From RUG12461 sp045661345 (GTDB lineage: Bacteria; Bacillota; Clostridia; Lachnospirales; Lachnospiraceae): 64,000 bases of DNA. Below are positions 42,818-50,928 of this stretch, piece after piece. The DNA is taken from positions 47,408 to 111,407 of the forward strand of contig JAZRFM010000034.1 in NCBI GenBank assembly GCA_045661345.1, written 5' to 3'. How positions within the stretch are numbered: the first letter of the stretch is position 1; every line of letters starts with the position of its first letter. A program made the translations under genes and the position numbers. A model generated the notes under the pieces. That model did not search any database and had not been told where the DNA came from. It worked only from the letters and a program-made list of their open reading frames with translations.

Positions 42818-44497
42818 TTGAGCAGAAAAAAGAATCAGGGGCAGAGAAAGCCGGGCTTACGGATTATCCCGCTGGGGGGTCTGGAAGAGATCGGCATGAA
42901 TATCACTGCCTTTGAATACGAAGACAGCATTATCGTTGTGGATTGCGGGCTGTCCTTCCCGGAGGATGACATGTTCGGCATTGATCTTGTGATTCCGGAT
43001 GTCACCTATCTGCGGGACAACTTGGATAAGGTGAAAGGGTTTTTCATCACCCACGGACACGAGGATCATATTGGCGCGATTCCCTATATCCTGCGGGAGA
43101 TCAATGTGCCGATCTATGCGACGAAGCTAACCATGGGCATTATCGACCACAAGCTCGAGGAGCACAGGATGCTTTCCGATGTCAAGCGCAAGGTGGTGAC
43201 CTACGGACAGCATATCAATTCCGGATGCTTTCGTGTGGAGTTTATCCGGACGAATCACAGCATTCAGGATGCCGCCGCGCTGGCGATCTATTCGCCGGTG
43301 GGGATCGTGGTGCATACCGGCGATTTCAAGATTGACTATACACCGGTGTTCGGGGATCCCATTGATCTGCAGAGATTTGGAGAAATCGGCAAAAAGGGTG
43401 TGCTGGCGTTGATGTGCGACAGTACCAATGCGGAACGGGAAGGCTTTACACAGTCCGAAAGATCCGTGGGCAGCGCACTGGATGAGATTTTTGCCGACCA
43501 TAAAAAGAAGCGGATCATCATCGCGACCTTTGCATCCAATGTGGATCGCGTGCAGCAGATCATCAACACAGCACACAAGTACGGACGCAAGGTGTTTGTC
43601 GAAGGACGCAGTATGGTGAACATTATCAGGACCGCGTCCGAACTGGGCTACATCAAGATCCCGGATAATACCTTAGGGGATATGGACAATATCCGGGACA
43701 TCCCGGAGGCCCGGACGGTTCTGATCACCACCGGCAGCCAGGGAGAGTCCATGGCGGCTCTGTCACGCATGGCAAGCGGAACGCATAAGCGCATACAGAT
43801 CAAGCCGTCGGATCTCATTGTATTCAGTTCCCATCCGATTCCGGGAAATGAAAAAGCCGTCAACAACATCATCAACGAGCTCTTTGTCAAAGGTGCGGAG
43901 GTCATCTTTCAGGATGTGCATGTGTCAGGGCACGCCTGCAGAGAAGATATCAAGCTGATCTATTCTCTCGTCCGTCCAAAGTTTTCGATTCCCGTGCATG
44001 GCGAATACCGGCATTTGAAGGCGCAGGCAGCCATCGCGGAGGATATGGGAGTACCGAAGGATCACATCCTTCTGCTGAAAACGGGGGATGTGCTGGACAT
44101 TGACGAGGATCATGCGAAGGTAGTGGATCATGTGCCCTGCCAGGAGGTGTTTGTGGATGGTCTCGGTGTCGGCGATGTGGGAAATGTCGTCTTAAAGGAC
44201 CGGCAGCATCTGGCCGAGGAGGGTGTCATCATTATCGTGATGACGCTGGAGAGCATCAGCGGAAGGCTGCTGGCCGGACCGGATATCATCTCAAGAGGCT
44301 TCGTTTATGTCCGTGAATCCGGCGATCTGCTGGAGGAAGCGCGTAAGACCATGAATGAAACCATGGACAGGATCCAGAGCAGAAACATCACGGACTGGGG
44401 AAAAATCAAATCCGAGATCAAGGATGCCATGGGGGAATTTGTCTGGAGAGAGACCAAGCGCAAGCCCATGATCATTCCGATCATTATGGAAGTATGA
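42818..44497 (+). CDS. Ribonuclease J
   Basis: A 559-residue metallo-beta-lactamase/beta-CASP ribonuclease with 5'-3' exonuclease and endonuclease activity in mRNA decay and rRNA maturation. The zinc motif THGHEDHIG is clear, followed by HTGDFKID and the beta-CASP motifs around SSHPIPGNE and VHVSGHA and the late IPVHGEYRHL. Length is normal. The start is TTG at 42818, 7 bases after AGGAGG, giving MSRKKNQGQRKPGLRIIPLGG; there is no better ATG. It sits between DUF1292 and the MltG-like gene, a position where many Firmicutes have no RNase gene. Confidence 0.96.
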   Translation: MSRKKNQGQRKPGLRIIPLGGLEEIGMNITAFEYEDSIIVVDCGLSFPEDDMFGIDLVIPDVTYLRDNLDKVKGFFITHGHEDHIGAIPYILREINVPIYATKLTMGIIDHKLEEHRMLSDVKRKVVTYGQHINSGCFRVEFIRTNHSIQDAAALAIYSPVGIVVHTGDFKIDYTPVFGDPIDLQRFGEIGKKGVLALMCDSTNAEREGFTQSERSVGSALDEIFADHKKKRIIIATFASNVDRVQQIINTAHKYGRKVFVEGRSMVNIIRTASELGYIKIPDNTLGDMDNIRDIPEARTVLITTGSQGESMAALSRMASGTHKRIQIKPSDLIVFSSHPIPGNEKAVNNIINELFVKGAEVIFQDVHVSGHACREDIKLIYSLVRPKFSIPVHGEYRHLKAQAAIAEDMGVPKDHILLLKTGDVLDIDEDHAKVVDHVPCQEVFVDGLGVGDVGNVVLKDRQHLAEEGVIIIVMTLESISGRLLAGPDIISRGFVYVRESGDLLEEARKTMNETMDRIQSRNITDWGKIKSEIKDAMGEFVWRETKRKPMIIPIIMEV

Positions 44498-44507
44498 GTG
44501 AAGGCCT

Positions 44508-44927
44508 ATGAAAACCAGGAAGATACTATTTCGCATCATCAGGATTGGCATTGCGGTACTGGCCACCATATTGATTCTGATGCTGTTTCTTTCCATCGGA
44601 AAGAAGGCATACGAATTCGGTTACCGCATCTTTACGGAAACCGCCGTGGACAAGGAACCGGGCAAGGATGTTGTGGTGCTTGTACGCTCCGACATGAGCA
44701 AAAAGGATGTGGCAGAGATGCTGGAGCAGAAAGGCCTTGTGAATGACGCATCCCTGTTTCTGATTCAATACAGGCTGACGGATTACGACGAAATAGCGCC
44801 GGGCACCTACACGCTGAACACTTCCATGACTGTGCATGACATGGCGGCGGCCATGAGTCCCATGGAGAACGATACGGAGACCATGGACGAGGAGGGAGAG
44901 CTTCAGGATCCGGGAGAGACCTCATGA
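44508..44927 (+). CDS. MltG/YceG-like membrane protein lacking the catalytic domain
   Basis: A 139-residue protein with one membrane segment (about 9-32) and an extracytoplasmic part resembling the LysM-like first domain of MltG (VVVLVRSDMSKKDVAEMLEQ and APGTYTLNTSMTVHDMAAAM), then a short acidic tail. MltG proteins, which cut glycan strands, are usually over 300 residues and carry a catalytic Glu after this domain; that part is absent. Its position between RNase J and the methyltransferase matches yrrL (mltG) of Bacillus. It may be a regulatory remnant rather than an enzyme. The end overlaps the methyltransferase gene as ATGA. Confidence 0.75.
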   Translation: MKTRKILFRIIRIGIAVLATILILMLFLSIGKKAYEFGYRIFTETAVDKEPGKDVVVLVRSDMSKKDVAEMLEQKGLVNDASLFLIQYRLTDYDEIAPGTYTLNTSMTVHDMAAAMSPMENDTETMDEEGELQDPGETS

Positions 44928-45571
44928 TAGACGCAGAGAGGTTTTCTGTCTTTCTTTCCTCCATGGAAGAGCCATGCTCCGAGGTGTTAAGACAGCTGGA
45001 GCAGGAAGCGGTTGCGGAAGGGGTTCCCATCATCCGAAAAGACACACAGGGTCTTTTGAAAATGGTTCTTTCCATCCACCGGCCGAGGCGGATTCTGGAG
45101 ATCGGTACCGGTGTCGGGTTTTCGGCCATGTTCTTTGCGGAGTATGCCGCCGGGCTCATGGATCTTGTCACCATCGAAAATTTCTCCCCCCGGATTGAAA
45201 AAGCAAAAGAAGTATTTGCAAGCAGCAATGCACCCATCCGTCTGGTGGAGGGGGATGTCAGGGAGGTGCTTCCCACACTCCCGAAGGAACGTTTTGACCT
45301 GGTATTGATGGACGGACCGAAGGGGCAATATCCGCTGCTCCTTTCGGAAGTGAAGCGTTGTATGGCGCCGGGGAGCGTTCTGGTTTCCGACAATGTACTG
45401 CAGGACGGGGATGTGCTGGAATCGCGCTTTGCGGTGACACGGCGGGACCGGACGATTCATGAAAGGATGCGGGAGTATCTTTTGATGCTGGTGCGGGACA
45501 GAGATTTTACCACCACGATCCTGCCCATAGGAGACGGGGTTGCGATCAGTGTGATGCATAAGGAAGCCTGA
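44924..45571 (+). CDS. trmR: O-methyltransferase, probably tRNA 5-hydroxyuridine methyltransferase TrmR
   Basis: A 215-residue class I SAM-dependent O-methyltransferase. The SAM-binding loop is ILEIGTGVGFSA, the acidic end of strand 2 is in TIENF, and DLVLMDGPKGQY plus SDNVLQDG are the catalytic/metal-site motifs. In Bacillus the protein in this position (YrrM/TrmR) methylates 5-hydroxyuridine at tRNA position 34 to 5-methoxyuridine. The next gene, a U32 protein, would make the hydroxyuridine, so the pair supports this reading. It overlaps the MltG-like gene as ATGA. Confidence 0.88.
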   Translation: MIDAERFSVFLSSMEEPCSEVLRQLEQEAVAEGVPIIRKDTQGLLKMVLSIHRPRRILEIGTGVGFSAMFFAEYAAGLMDLVTIENFSPRIEKAKEVFASSNAPIRLVEGDVREVLPTLPKERFDLVLMDGPKGQYPLLLSEVKRCMAPGSVLVSDNVLQDGDVLESRFAVTRRDRTIHERMREYLLMLVRDRDFTTTILPIGDGVAISVMHKEA

Positions 45572-45572
45572 A

Positions 45573-46817
45573 ATGGGAGAGCAAACATCAACCATGCCGG
45601 AGCTGCTGCTGCCGGCCAGCTGCCTGGAGGTATTGAAGGTAGCCGTCCATTACGGGGCGGATGCGGTCTATATCGGTGGAAATGAATTCGGCTTGCGCGC
45701 AAAAGCAAAAAATTTTTCTCCGGCCGAGATGGAGGAGGGCATCCGCTTTTGCCATGACCGCGGGAAAAAGGTCTATGTCACGGTGAATATTCTTGCCCAT
45801 AATGAGGATCTGGAAGGGGCGGGGAGGTACCTGAAAGAACTGTCCACACTGAAACCGGATGGCCTTATTATTTCGGATCCCGGAATCTTTTCCATGGCAA
45901 GAGCCCTTTGCCCGGAAATTGACCTTCATATCAGCACCCAGGCCAACAATACCAATTATGAGACCTTCCGCTTCTGGCATCAGCTGGGGGCAAAACGGGT
46001 CGTATCCGCCCGGGAGCTTTCCATGAAGGAGCTGACCGAACTCCGTGCCAAAATTCCGCCGGAGCTTGAGGTGGAAACCTTTGTCCATGGCGCCATGTGC
46101 ATCTCGTATTCCGGGAGGTGTCTCCTCAGTAACTTCTTTACGGGACGGGATGCAAACCGCGGCGAATGCACCCATCCCTGCCGATGGAATTATGCCGTGA
46201 TGGAGGAGTCGCGTCCGGGGGAATACCTTCCCGTGTTCGAAAATGAGCGGGGAACCTTTCTGTTTAATTCCAGAGATCTGAACATGATCGGATTCCTGCC
46301 CAAGCTGCTGGAAGCGGGGATTGACAGTTTCAAAATAGAAGGTAGAATGAAAACAGCCCTGTATGTAGCAACTGTCGCGCGTACTTACCGGAATGCGATG
46401 AAGGATCTGGCAGTTTCCGAACAGCTGTACCGGGAGCACCTGTCCCAATACGAAGAGGAGCTCAATTACTGTACGCACCGGCCCTATGGAACCGGGTTTT
46501 TCTTCGGGAAGCCGGGAACCGATGCACAGATTTATTCCGAAAGCACCTATGAAAAGGGAGCGACGTATCTTGGTATGGTCAAGGACCTTTGTGATAACGG
46601 TGCTTTGATCATGGAACAGAAGAACAAGTTTTCCGTGGGAGAGACCGTGGAGATTATGAAGCCGGATGGACGAAATATCTTTGCCGAGGTCATGTCCATC
46701 CGTTCGGAAGATGGCACAGAAATGTTGTCAGCGCCGCATCCGAAACAGATCCTGCACGTCACGCTTACGGACGAGGCAGAGCCCTTCGACGTTTTGCGAA
46801 AGAGAGTCCGCAGCTGA
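45573..46817 (+). CDS. U32-family protein, probably tRNA hydroxylation (TrhP-type)
   Basis: A 414-residue protein of the U32 family, formerly called collagenase-like peptidases and now linked to prephenate-dependent hydroxylation of uridine 34 in tRNA. Signatures: ELLLPASCLEVLKVAVHYGA at the start, the cysteine motif FVHGAMCISYSGRCLLS, GECTHPCRW, and FKIEGRMKTALYVATVARTYR. It follows the TrmR-like gene by one base. Bacillus has two such proteins (YrrN and YrrO); only one is present here. The start at 45573 has AAGGAAG upstream; the ATG at 45594 is an alternative. Confidence 0.92.
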   Translation: MGEQTSTMPELLLPASCLEVLKVAVHYGADAVYIGGNEFGLRAKAKNFSPAEMEEGIRFCHDRGKKVYVTVNILAHNEDLEGAGRYLKELSTLKPDGLIISDPGIFSMARALCPEIDLHISTQANNTNYETFRFWHQLGAKRVVSARELSMKELTELRAKIPPELEVETFVHGAMCISYSGRCLLSNFFTGRDANRGECTHPCRWNYAVMEESRPGEYLPVFENERGTFLFNSRDLNMIGFLPKLLEAGIDSFKIEGRMKTALYVATVARTYRNAMKDLAVSEQLYREHLSQYEEELNYCTHRPYGTGFFFGKPGTDAQIYSESTYEKGATYLGMVKDLCDNGALIMEQKNKFSVGETVEIMKPDGRNIFAEVMSIRSEDGTEMLSAPHPKQILHVTLTDEAEPFDVLRKRVRS

Positions 46818-46902
46818 TGACAGAATACGATGTGACCACTGCGGGAGCGCCTGCGCCGCTGTAAGAACACAGGGAAGACAGAAGAGAAAGAGGAGAAACG
46901 GG

Positions 46903-47964
46903 ATGGCTGAAAAGTATATCGCTTATGTAGGCACCTACACTCATGAAAACAGCATCGGGATCCATCTGTACGATATGGATATTGAAAACGGTCTGATGAC
47001 CGAGCGCAAGGTGGTGCCGATCAATAATCCCTCGGATCTGATTGTATCCAACAATAAAAAGTACCTGTATTCCATTGCGGATGAAGGCGTGGAGGCCTTC
47101 CGGATCCTCCCGGACGGGGATCTCGAGCCGATCAACAAGGCCTGGATCGGCGGGATGCGCGGCTGCTATGTGGAGTTGGATGCAAAGGACCAGTTCCTGT
47201 TCGTCGGCGGGTTTCATGATGGCCGGGTGACCATGATGAAGCTGAACCCGGAGGACGGCAGTATCGTCGGGATTGCAGACGGAGTCTTTCACAAGGGAAT
47301 GGGCCGGAGTGTTGCAGCACGTAATTTTGTACCACATGTCACCTGCGTCAAGATGACACCGGATCAGCGGTTTCTCTGCGCCGTGGACAGCGGTCTGGAT
47401 CAGGTGAAGATCTATATTCCGGATTATGAAAAAGAAAAAATGATCCTGACGGATATCGTGCGGTTGGATATGGAGTCGGGACCGCGTATGATCCGTTTCA
47501 GCAGAGACGGAAAGTGTGCTTATGTAGTCTGTGAGCTGACCAATTCCGTGGAAGTCTATTCTTACAAGGCCGACGAAAAAGCGCCGGAGTTTGAAAAGAT
47601 CCAGTCCATCCGTACCAGCGAGGAGAAGGACGGAGAGGGCGTCTGTTCCGCTTCCGGGATCGAGGTGTCCAGAGACGGTCAGTTTCTGATTGTGACGAAC
47701 GCCGGGGTCAACACGGCGACGATCTTTGACATTGATAAGAGAAACGGAAAGCTGAAAAGGCTGTTTGAAAACAAGATCAGCGGAGACTATCCGAAGGTTC
47801 TTTCCATTTATCCAAACAACAGATACTTTATGTGTCTCAACAACGAAACCGATGAGATCACGACGCTGCAGCTGAATTTTAAGGAACGTTACATGCTGAT
47901 GGAAAGCAAACCCGTGCCCATTAATAAACCGAACTGCGTCTATATTCATAAATATCAGGGATGA
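46903..47964 (+). CDS. Beta-propeller 6-phosphogluconolactonase-like protein
   Basis: A 353-residue cytoplasmic protein of the lactonase family with a seven-bladed beta-propeller (the YbhE type of 6-phosphogluconolactonase). Repeating blade patterns can be seen, such as YVGTYTHENSIGIHLYDMD, FLFVGGFHDGRV, AVDSGLDQVKIY and LIVTNAGVNTATIF. Family members hydrolyse 6-phosphogluconolactone in the oxidative pentose phosphate pathway; no glucose 6-phosphate dehydrogenase gene is nearby. The start at 46903 follows AGAGGAG, 85 bases after the U32 gene. It overlaps the next HAD gene as ATGA. Confidence 0.85.
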   Translation: MAEKYIAYVGTYTHENSIGIHLYDMDIENGLMTERKVVPINNPSDLIVSNNKKYLYSIADEGVEAFRILPDGDLEPINKAWIGGMRGCYVELDAKDQFLFVGGFHDGRVTMMKLNPEDGSIVGIADGVFHKGMGRSVAARNFVPHVTCVKMTPDQRFLCAVDSGLDQVKIYIPDYEKEKMILTDIVRLDMESGPRMIRFSRDGKCAYVVCELTNSVEVYSYKADEKAPEFEKIQSIRTSEEKDGEGVCSASGIEVSRDGQFLIVTNAGVNTATIFDIDKRNGKLKRLFENKISGDYPKVLSIYPNNRYFMCLNNETDEITTLQLNFKERYMLMESKPVPINKPNCVYIHKYQG

Positions 47965-48635
47965 AGCAGATGATACGGGGTGCAATCTTTGACATGGACG
48001 GCGTTTTGTTTGATACGGAACGCATGTATCAGGAGACATGGCGCGAAGTGGCTCTGGAAAGGGGGATCACCCTTCCGGAGGAGTATACCTGTTACGTTTC
48101 CGGTGCCTCCAAAGACGGGGTCTATGAAGCGGTCAGACGCTTTTATCATACGGATGAGCCTGTGAAGGTAACCACAGAAGTATACGAACGGATGCGTGTG
48201 AAACAGCAGAATCCGCTTCCCATCAAGCCCGGTGTGAAGGAGATGCTCACGCTGCTCAGGGAGCAGGAGATCAGGACGGCTGTGGCCAGCAGCACGTTTC
48301 ATGAACAGGTCAGATATAATCTGGAAAATAACGGATTGGACAGCTTCTTTGACACCGTGATCTGCGGCGATGAGGTCACGAAAGCAAAGCCTGATCCGGA
48401 AATCTTTTTGAAAGCAGCCCAAAAGCTCTCCCTGCTGCCGGAGGACTGCCTGGTCTTTGAAGACAGCTTCAACGGGATTCGCGCTGCCCATGCGGCAGGC
48501 TGTGTTTCCGTCATGGTGATTGATCTCATGGAACCGGACAAAGCCATCCGTGCCATTGCAGATCACGTCTTTTCCGATCTTCTGGAAGCCCGTGTGCTGA
48601 TTCCCCAAAATCACCCGCAGGAACGTTGTTTATAA
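47961..48635 (+). CDS. HAD-superfamily phosphatase (beta-PGM-like subfamily)
   Basis: A 224-residue HAD hydrolase with a helical cap. Motif I is FDMDGVLFDTE, motif II VASSTF, motif III KPDPEIF and motif IV VFEDSFNGIRAA. It resembles PgmB at 14620 but has a different cap (ETWREVALERGI, CYVSGASKDG), so a sugar-phosphate phosphatase or a second phosphoglucomutase are both possible. It is coupled to the lactonase gene by ATGA. A start at 47970 (MIRGAIFDMDG) is also possible. Confidence 0.88.
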   Translation: MKQMIRGAIFDMDGVLFDTERMYQETWREVALERGITLPEEYTCYVSGASKDGVYEAVRRFYHTDEPVKVTTEVYERMRVKQQNPLPIKPGVKEMLTLLREQEIRTAVASSTFHEQVRYNLENNGLDSFFDTVICGDEVTKAKPDPEIFLKAAQKLSLLPEDCLVFEDSFNGIRAAHAAGCVSVMVIDLMEPDKAIRAIADHVFSDLLEARVLIPQNHPQERCL

Positions 48636-48653
48636 AATGTTCATTAAATTTTA

Positions 48654-48682
48654 TTGCATTTTCACGGTATTTTTGATAATAT
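48654..48682 (+). promoter_or_regulatory. Candidate promoter of tRNA-Arg
   Basis: -35 TTGCAT (48654-48659) with -10 TAATAT (48677-48682, 17-base spacer) or GATAAT (48675-48680, 15-base spacer). It ends 16 bases before the tRNA. Confidence 0.5.
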
Positions 48683-48698
48683 AGCTTAGTGCCTTTTC

Positions 48699-48770
48699 GC
48701 AACCGTAGTCTAACGGATAGAACGCAGGACTCCGACTCCTGTAATGTGGGTTCGATTCCCGCCGGTTGCA
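48699..48770 (+). tRNA. tRNA-Arg (CCG)
   Basis: A complete 72-base tRNA. Acceptor arms GCAACCG (48699-48705) and CGGTTGC (48763-48769) pair fully; discriminator A at 48770. The anticodon stem CAGGA/TCCTG encloses loop CTCCGAC with anticodon CCG at 48732-48734; the T arm GTGGG/CCCGC has loop TTCGATT. CCA is not encoded. It reads the arginine codon CGG. Confidence 0.96.
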
Positions 48771-48812
48771 TTTTCCCGATACCGTGGATCATGTAGGAGA
48801 GTATGCTGAATT

Positions 48813-50108
48813 ATGAAGAATTTTTCCAAGGCAAAGTTGATTGCCTTTTTTAAAAAATACGGGCGATATTTCGGAGCCGGTGCTTTGTTTGCAGTTCTGG
48901 TTGTTCTGGTGGTGAAGTTTACAAACCCCGCTGATCCGAATGCGGCAGGCACCACCAACGGAAACGCACCGGCCGTACATGAGCTCAGTGACCAGACGGC
49001 AGAGGCTTATCAGGTGGATGTGGATGAGGCTATCAATGAGCTGATCCGTAATTATTACACCTATTATGCCAACGGAGACATTGCAAATCTGGAGACCGTG
49101 GCAACCCCCATCACCGATGGAGAGAAAAGCTTTATCCAGATGTATTCCAACTATGTGGACAGCTATGATAACCTGACCTGCTACACAAAGGGCGGGCTTT
49201 CCGAAGACGCTTATCTTGTCAGTGTTTATCTGGAGATCAAATTTGACGGTGTCGAGACACCTGCTCCCGGACTGGATTTCTTCTATGTGGAAAAAAATGA
49301 CGCCGGTAATTATCAGATCAATAATCTGTACAGTCAGTATAACTCGCTGACAAAAGAGCTGCCGACGGATCCGGCCATCGACGCGCTGATTCAGTCATTT
49401 GAAACGCAGGAAGACGTGCTGGCGCTTCAAAGTGACGTGCAGACCCAATACGAGACGGCCATCAGTTCCGATCCGAATCTCGATACGCTGATCAATACGA
49501 CCATCGCGGATGCCTATGCGACCTGGGCGAAAAGTCTGAATGCGACACAGACCGCAGAGGCTGTGGAGGAAACGGAGACGGAAACCGAAACCGAAACGGA
49601 GGAGACGACGGAAGATACGGAAGAGGAAACACCGACGGCTGAGCAGCCGGTGATTCTCGTTACCACCAGCCGTGTAAATCTGCGCAGTGATTCTTCCCAG
49701 GATGCTGAGGTTCTTTCCACCCTGGATGAGGGGACGGAAGTCGCCATGGTTTCCGACGTGGGCAACGGATGGTACAGTGTGGCTTATAACGGTACCAACG
49801 GCTATATTATCGGCGAGTATCTGCAGCGGAAGGATGCGCAGGGTGCTGAGACCCAGACGGAACCGACAGATGCCAACGCGCAGACAGAGGAAGAGACGAC
49901 CCAGACCACCGACGGTCCCAGCGGAACGGTGACGCTGCGGGATCACGATGTTGTGACGATCCGCGCATCAGCCAGCAGCGACTCCGAGAAGATCGGAACA
50001 GCCTATACCGGAGATCATATCAAAGTACTTTCCAATGAAAGCTCGGGCTGGTCTAAAGTGGAATTTAACGGACAGACCGGGTATATCCGGACAGATCTTT
50101 TGAGTTAA
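48813..50108 (+). CDS. Membrane-anchored protein with two bacterial SH3 domains
   Basis: A 431-residue protein with a short basic cytoplasmic tail, one membrane segment (about 20-36) and a large extracytoplasmic part. Residues about 60-225 form an unrecognised alpha/beta region; about 250-275 is a Glu/Thr-rich linker. SH3b domain 1 spans about 279-338 (RVNLRSDSSQDAEVLSTLDE then GNGWYSVAYNGTNGYI) and SH3b domain 2 about 370-431 (VTIRASASSDSEKIG then SGWSKVEFNGQTGYI). Bacterial SH3 domains usually bind cell-wall peptide, so a wall-associated role is likely. No hydrolase domain is visible. It follows the tRNA-Arg gene and is monocistronic, with a terminator-like hairpin behind it. Confidence 0.88.
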   Translation: MKNFSKAKLIAFFKKYGRYFGAGALFAVLVVLVVKFTNPADPNAAGTTNGNAPAVHELSDQTAEAYQVDVDEAINELIRNYYTYYANGDIANLETVATPITDGEKSFIQMYSNYVDSYDNLTCYTKGGLSEDAYLVSVYLEIKFDGVETPAPGLDFFYVEKNDAGNYQINNLYSQYNSLTKELPTDPAIDALIQSFETQEDVLALQSDVQTQYETAISSDPNLDTLINTTIADAYATWAKSLNATQTAEAVEETETETETETEETTEDTEEETPTAEQPVILVTTSRVNLRSDSSQDAEVLSTLDEGTEVAMVSDVGNGWYSVAYNGTNGYIIGEYLQRKDAQGAETQTEPTDANAQTEEETTQTTDGPSGTVTLRDHDVVTIRASASSDSEKIGTAYTGDHIKVLSNESSGWSKVEFNGQTGYIRTDLLS

Positions 50109-50148
50109 ACCCAAGGAGCCGGGTATTCACCCGACTGTGATCAAAGAA

Positions 50149-50179
50149 ACAGCGGAGGCAGGAGATGTCTCCGCTGTTC
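50149..50179 (+). terminator. Hairpin after the SH3-domain gene
   Basis: A 10-bp stem, AACAGCGGAG (50149-50158) with CTCCGCTGTT (50170-50179), and an 11-base loop. Only a weak T-rich tail follows, so termination may be incomplete. Confidence 0.65.
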
Positions 50180-50217
50180 TTGCGTAAGAAACCTGTAACA
50201 TTTCCCAAGGAGAAATA

Positions 50218-50928
50218 ATGCGGATCAATAAGTTTTTGAGTGAAGCCGGGGTATGCTCCAGACGTCGTGCGGACGAAGAAATTGCAGCAGGACATGTCAA
50301 GATCAACGGGAGGAGTGCGTCTCTTGGGGATACCGTTTTGGAAACAGATGTGGTAGAGTATAAAGGCAGGGTGATCGATCAAAAGCCTGCCAAAAAAGTA
50401 TACCTTTATTACAAACCCGTTGGCGTCGTCTGTACGGAGGATCGGAGAGAAAAACACAATCTTTTCGAGAAGCTTTCCCTTCCGGAACGGGTCACCTATC
50501 TCGGCAGGCTGGATAAAAACTCGGAGGGCTTACTGCTTCTGTCCAATGACGGAGAGCTGAATCAGCAGCTGATGCGCCCCGGGACTAATCATGAAAAGGA
50601 ATACCTCGTGCAGATCGACAGACCCGTGACAGAGAGCTTTTTGCGGAAGCTGGAAAAAGGCGTGTATCTTGCCGAGCTGCATCGTACCACAAGACCCTGC
50701 CGGGTGAAGCAATGCGGCGGGGATACCTTTTCCATCATTCTGACACAGGGGCTGAACCGCCAGATCCGACGCATGTGCAAGGCACTCGGATGTCAGGTGA
50801 AACGGCTGATCCGGACACGGATCTGTAATCTGATGATCGGGCAGATGCAGCCCGGAGAGATCAGGGAATTGACGGAGCCGGAAGAGAGGGACCTCAGGGC
50901 ACAGACCAGGCAGGTAAACCATGGATGA
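50218..50928 (+). CDS. RsuA/RluB/RluF-family pseudouridine synthase
   Basis: A 236-residue rRNA pseudouridine synthase. An S4 RNA-binding domain (about 1-60, MRINKFLSEAGVCSRRRADE) is followed by the catalytic domain with GRLDKNSEGLLLLSNDG, which holds the catalytic Asp, and the family motif GLNRQIRRMCKALG. The exact rRNA site cannot be read; RluF- or RsuA-like specificity is most likely from the RQIRRMC motif. AAGGAG lies before the ATG at 50218. It overlaps ligA by 8 bases. Confidence 0.93.
   Translation: MRINKFLSEAGVCSRRRADEEIAAGHVKINGRSASLGDTVLETDVVEYKGRVIDQKPAKKVYLYYKPVGVVCTEDRREKHNLFEKLSLPERVTYLGRLDKNSEGLLLLSNDGELNQQLMRPGTNHEKEYLVQIDRPVTESFLRKLEKGVYLAELHRTTRPCRVKQCGGDTFSIILTQGLNRQIRRMCKALGCQVKRLIRTRICNLMIGQMQPGEIRELTEPEERDLRAQTRQVNHG

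Noticed and set aside
46818..46863. A tiny frame between the U32 gene and the lactonase (about 14 codons after an ATG at 46820).
   Set aside because: Too short, with no ribosome site or recognised leader-peptide pattern.
49570..49640. Glu/Thr repeat in the SH3-domain protein as a possible phase-variable repeat.
   Set aside because: The codons are mixed and not a perfect short nucleotide repeat; it looks like an ordinary acidic linker.
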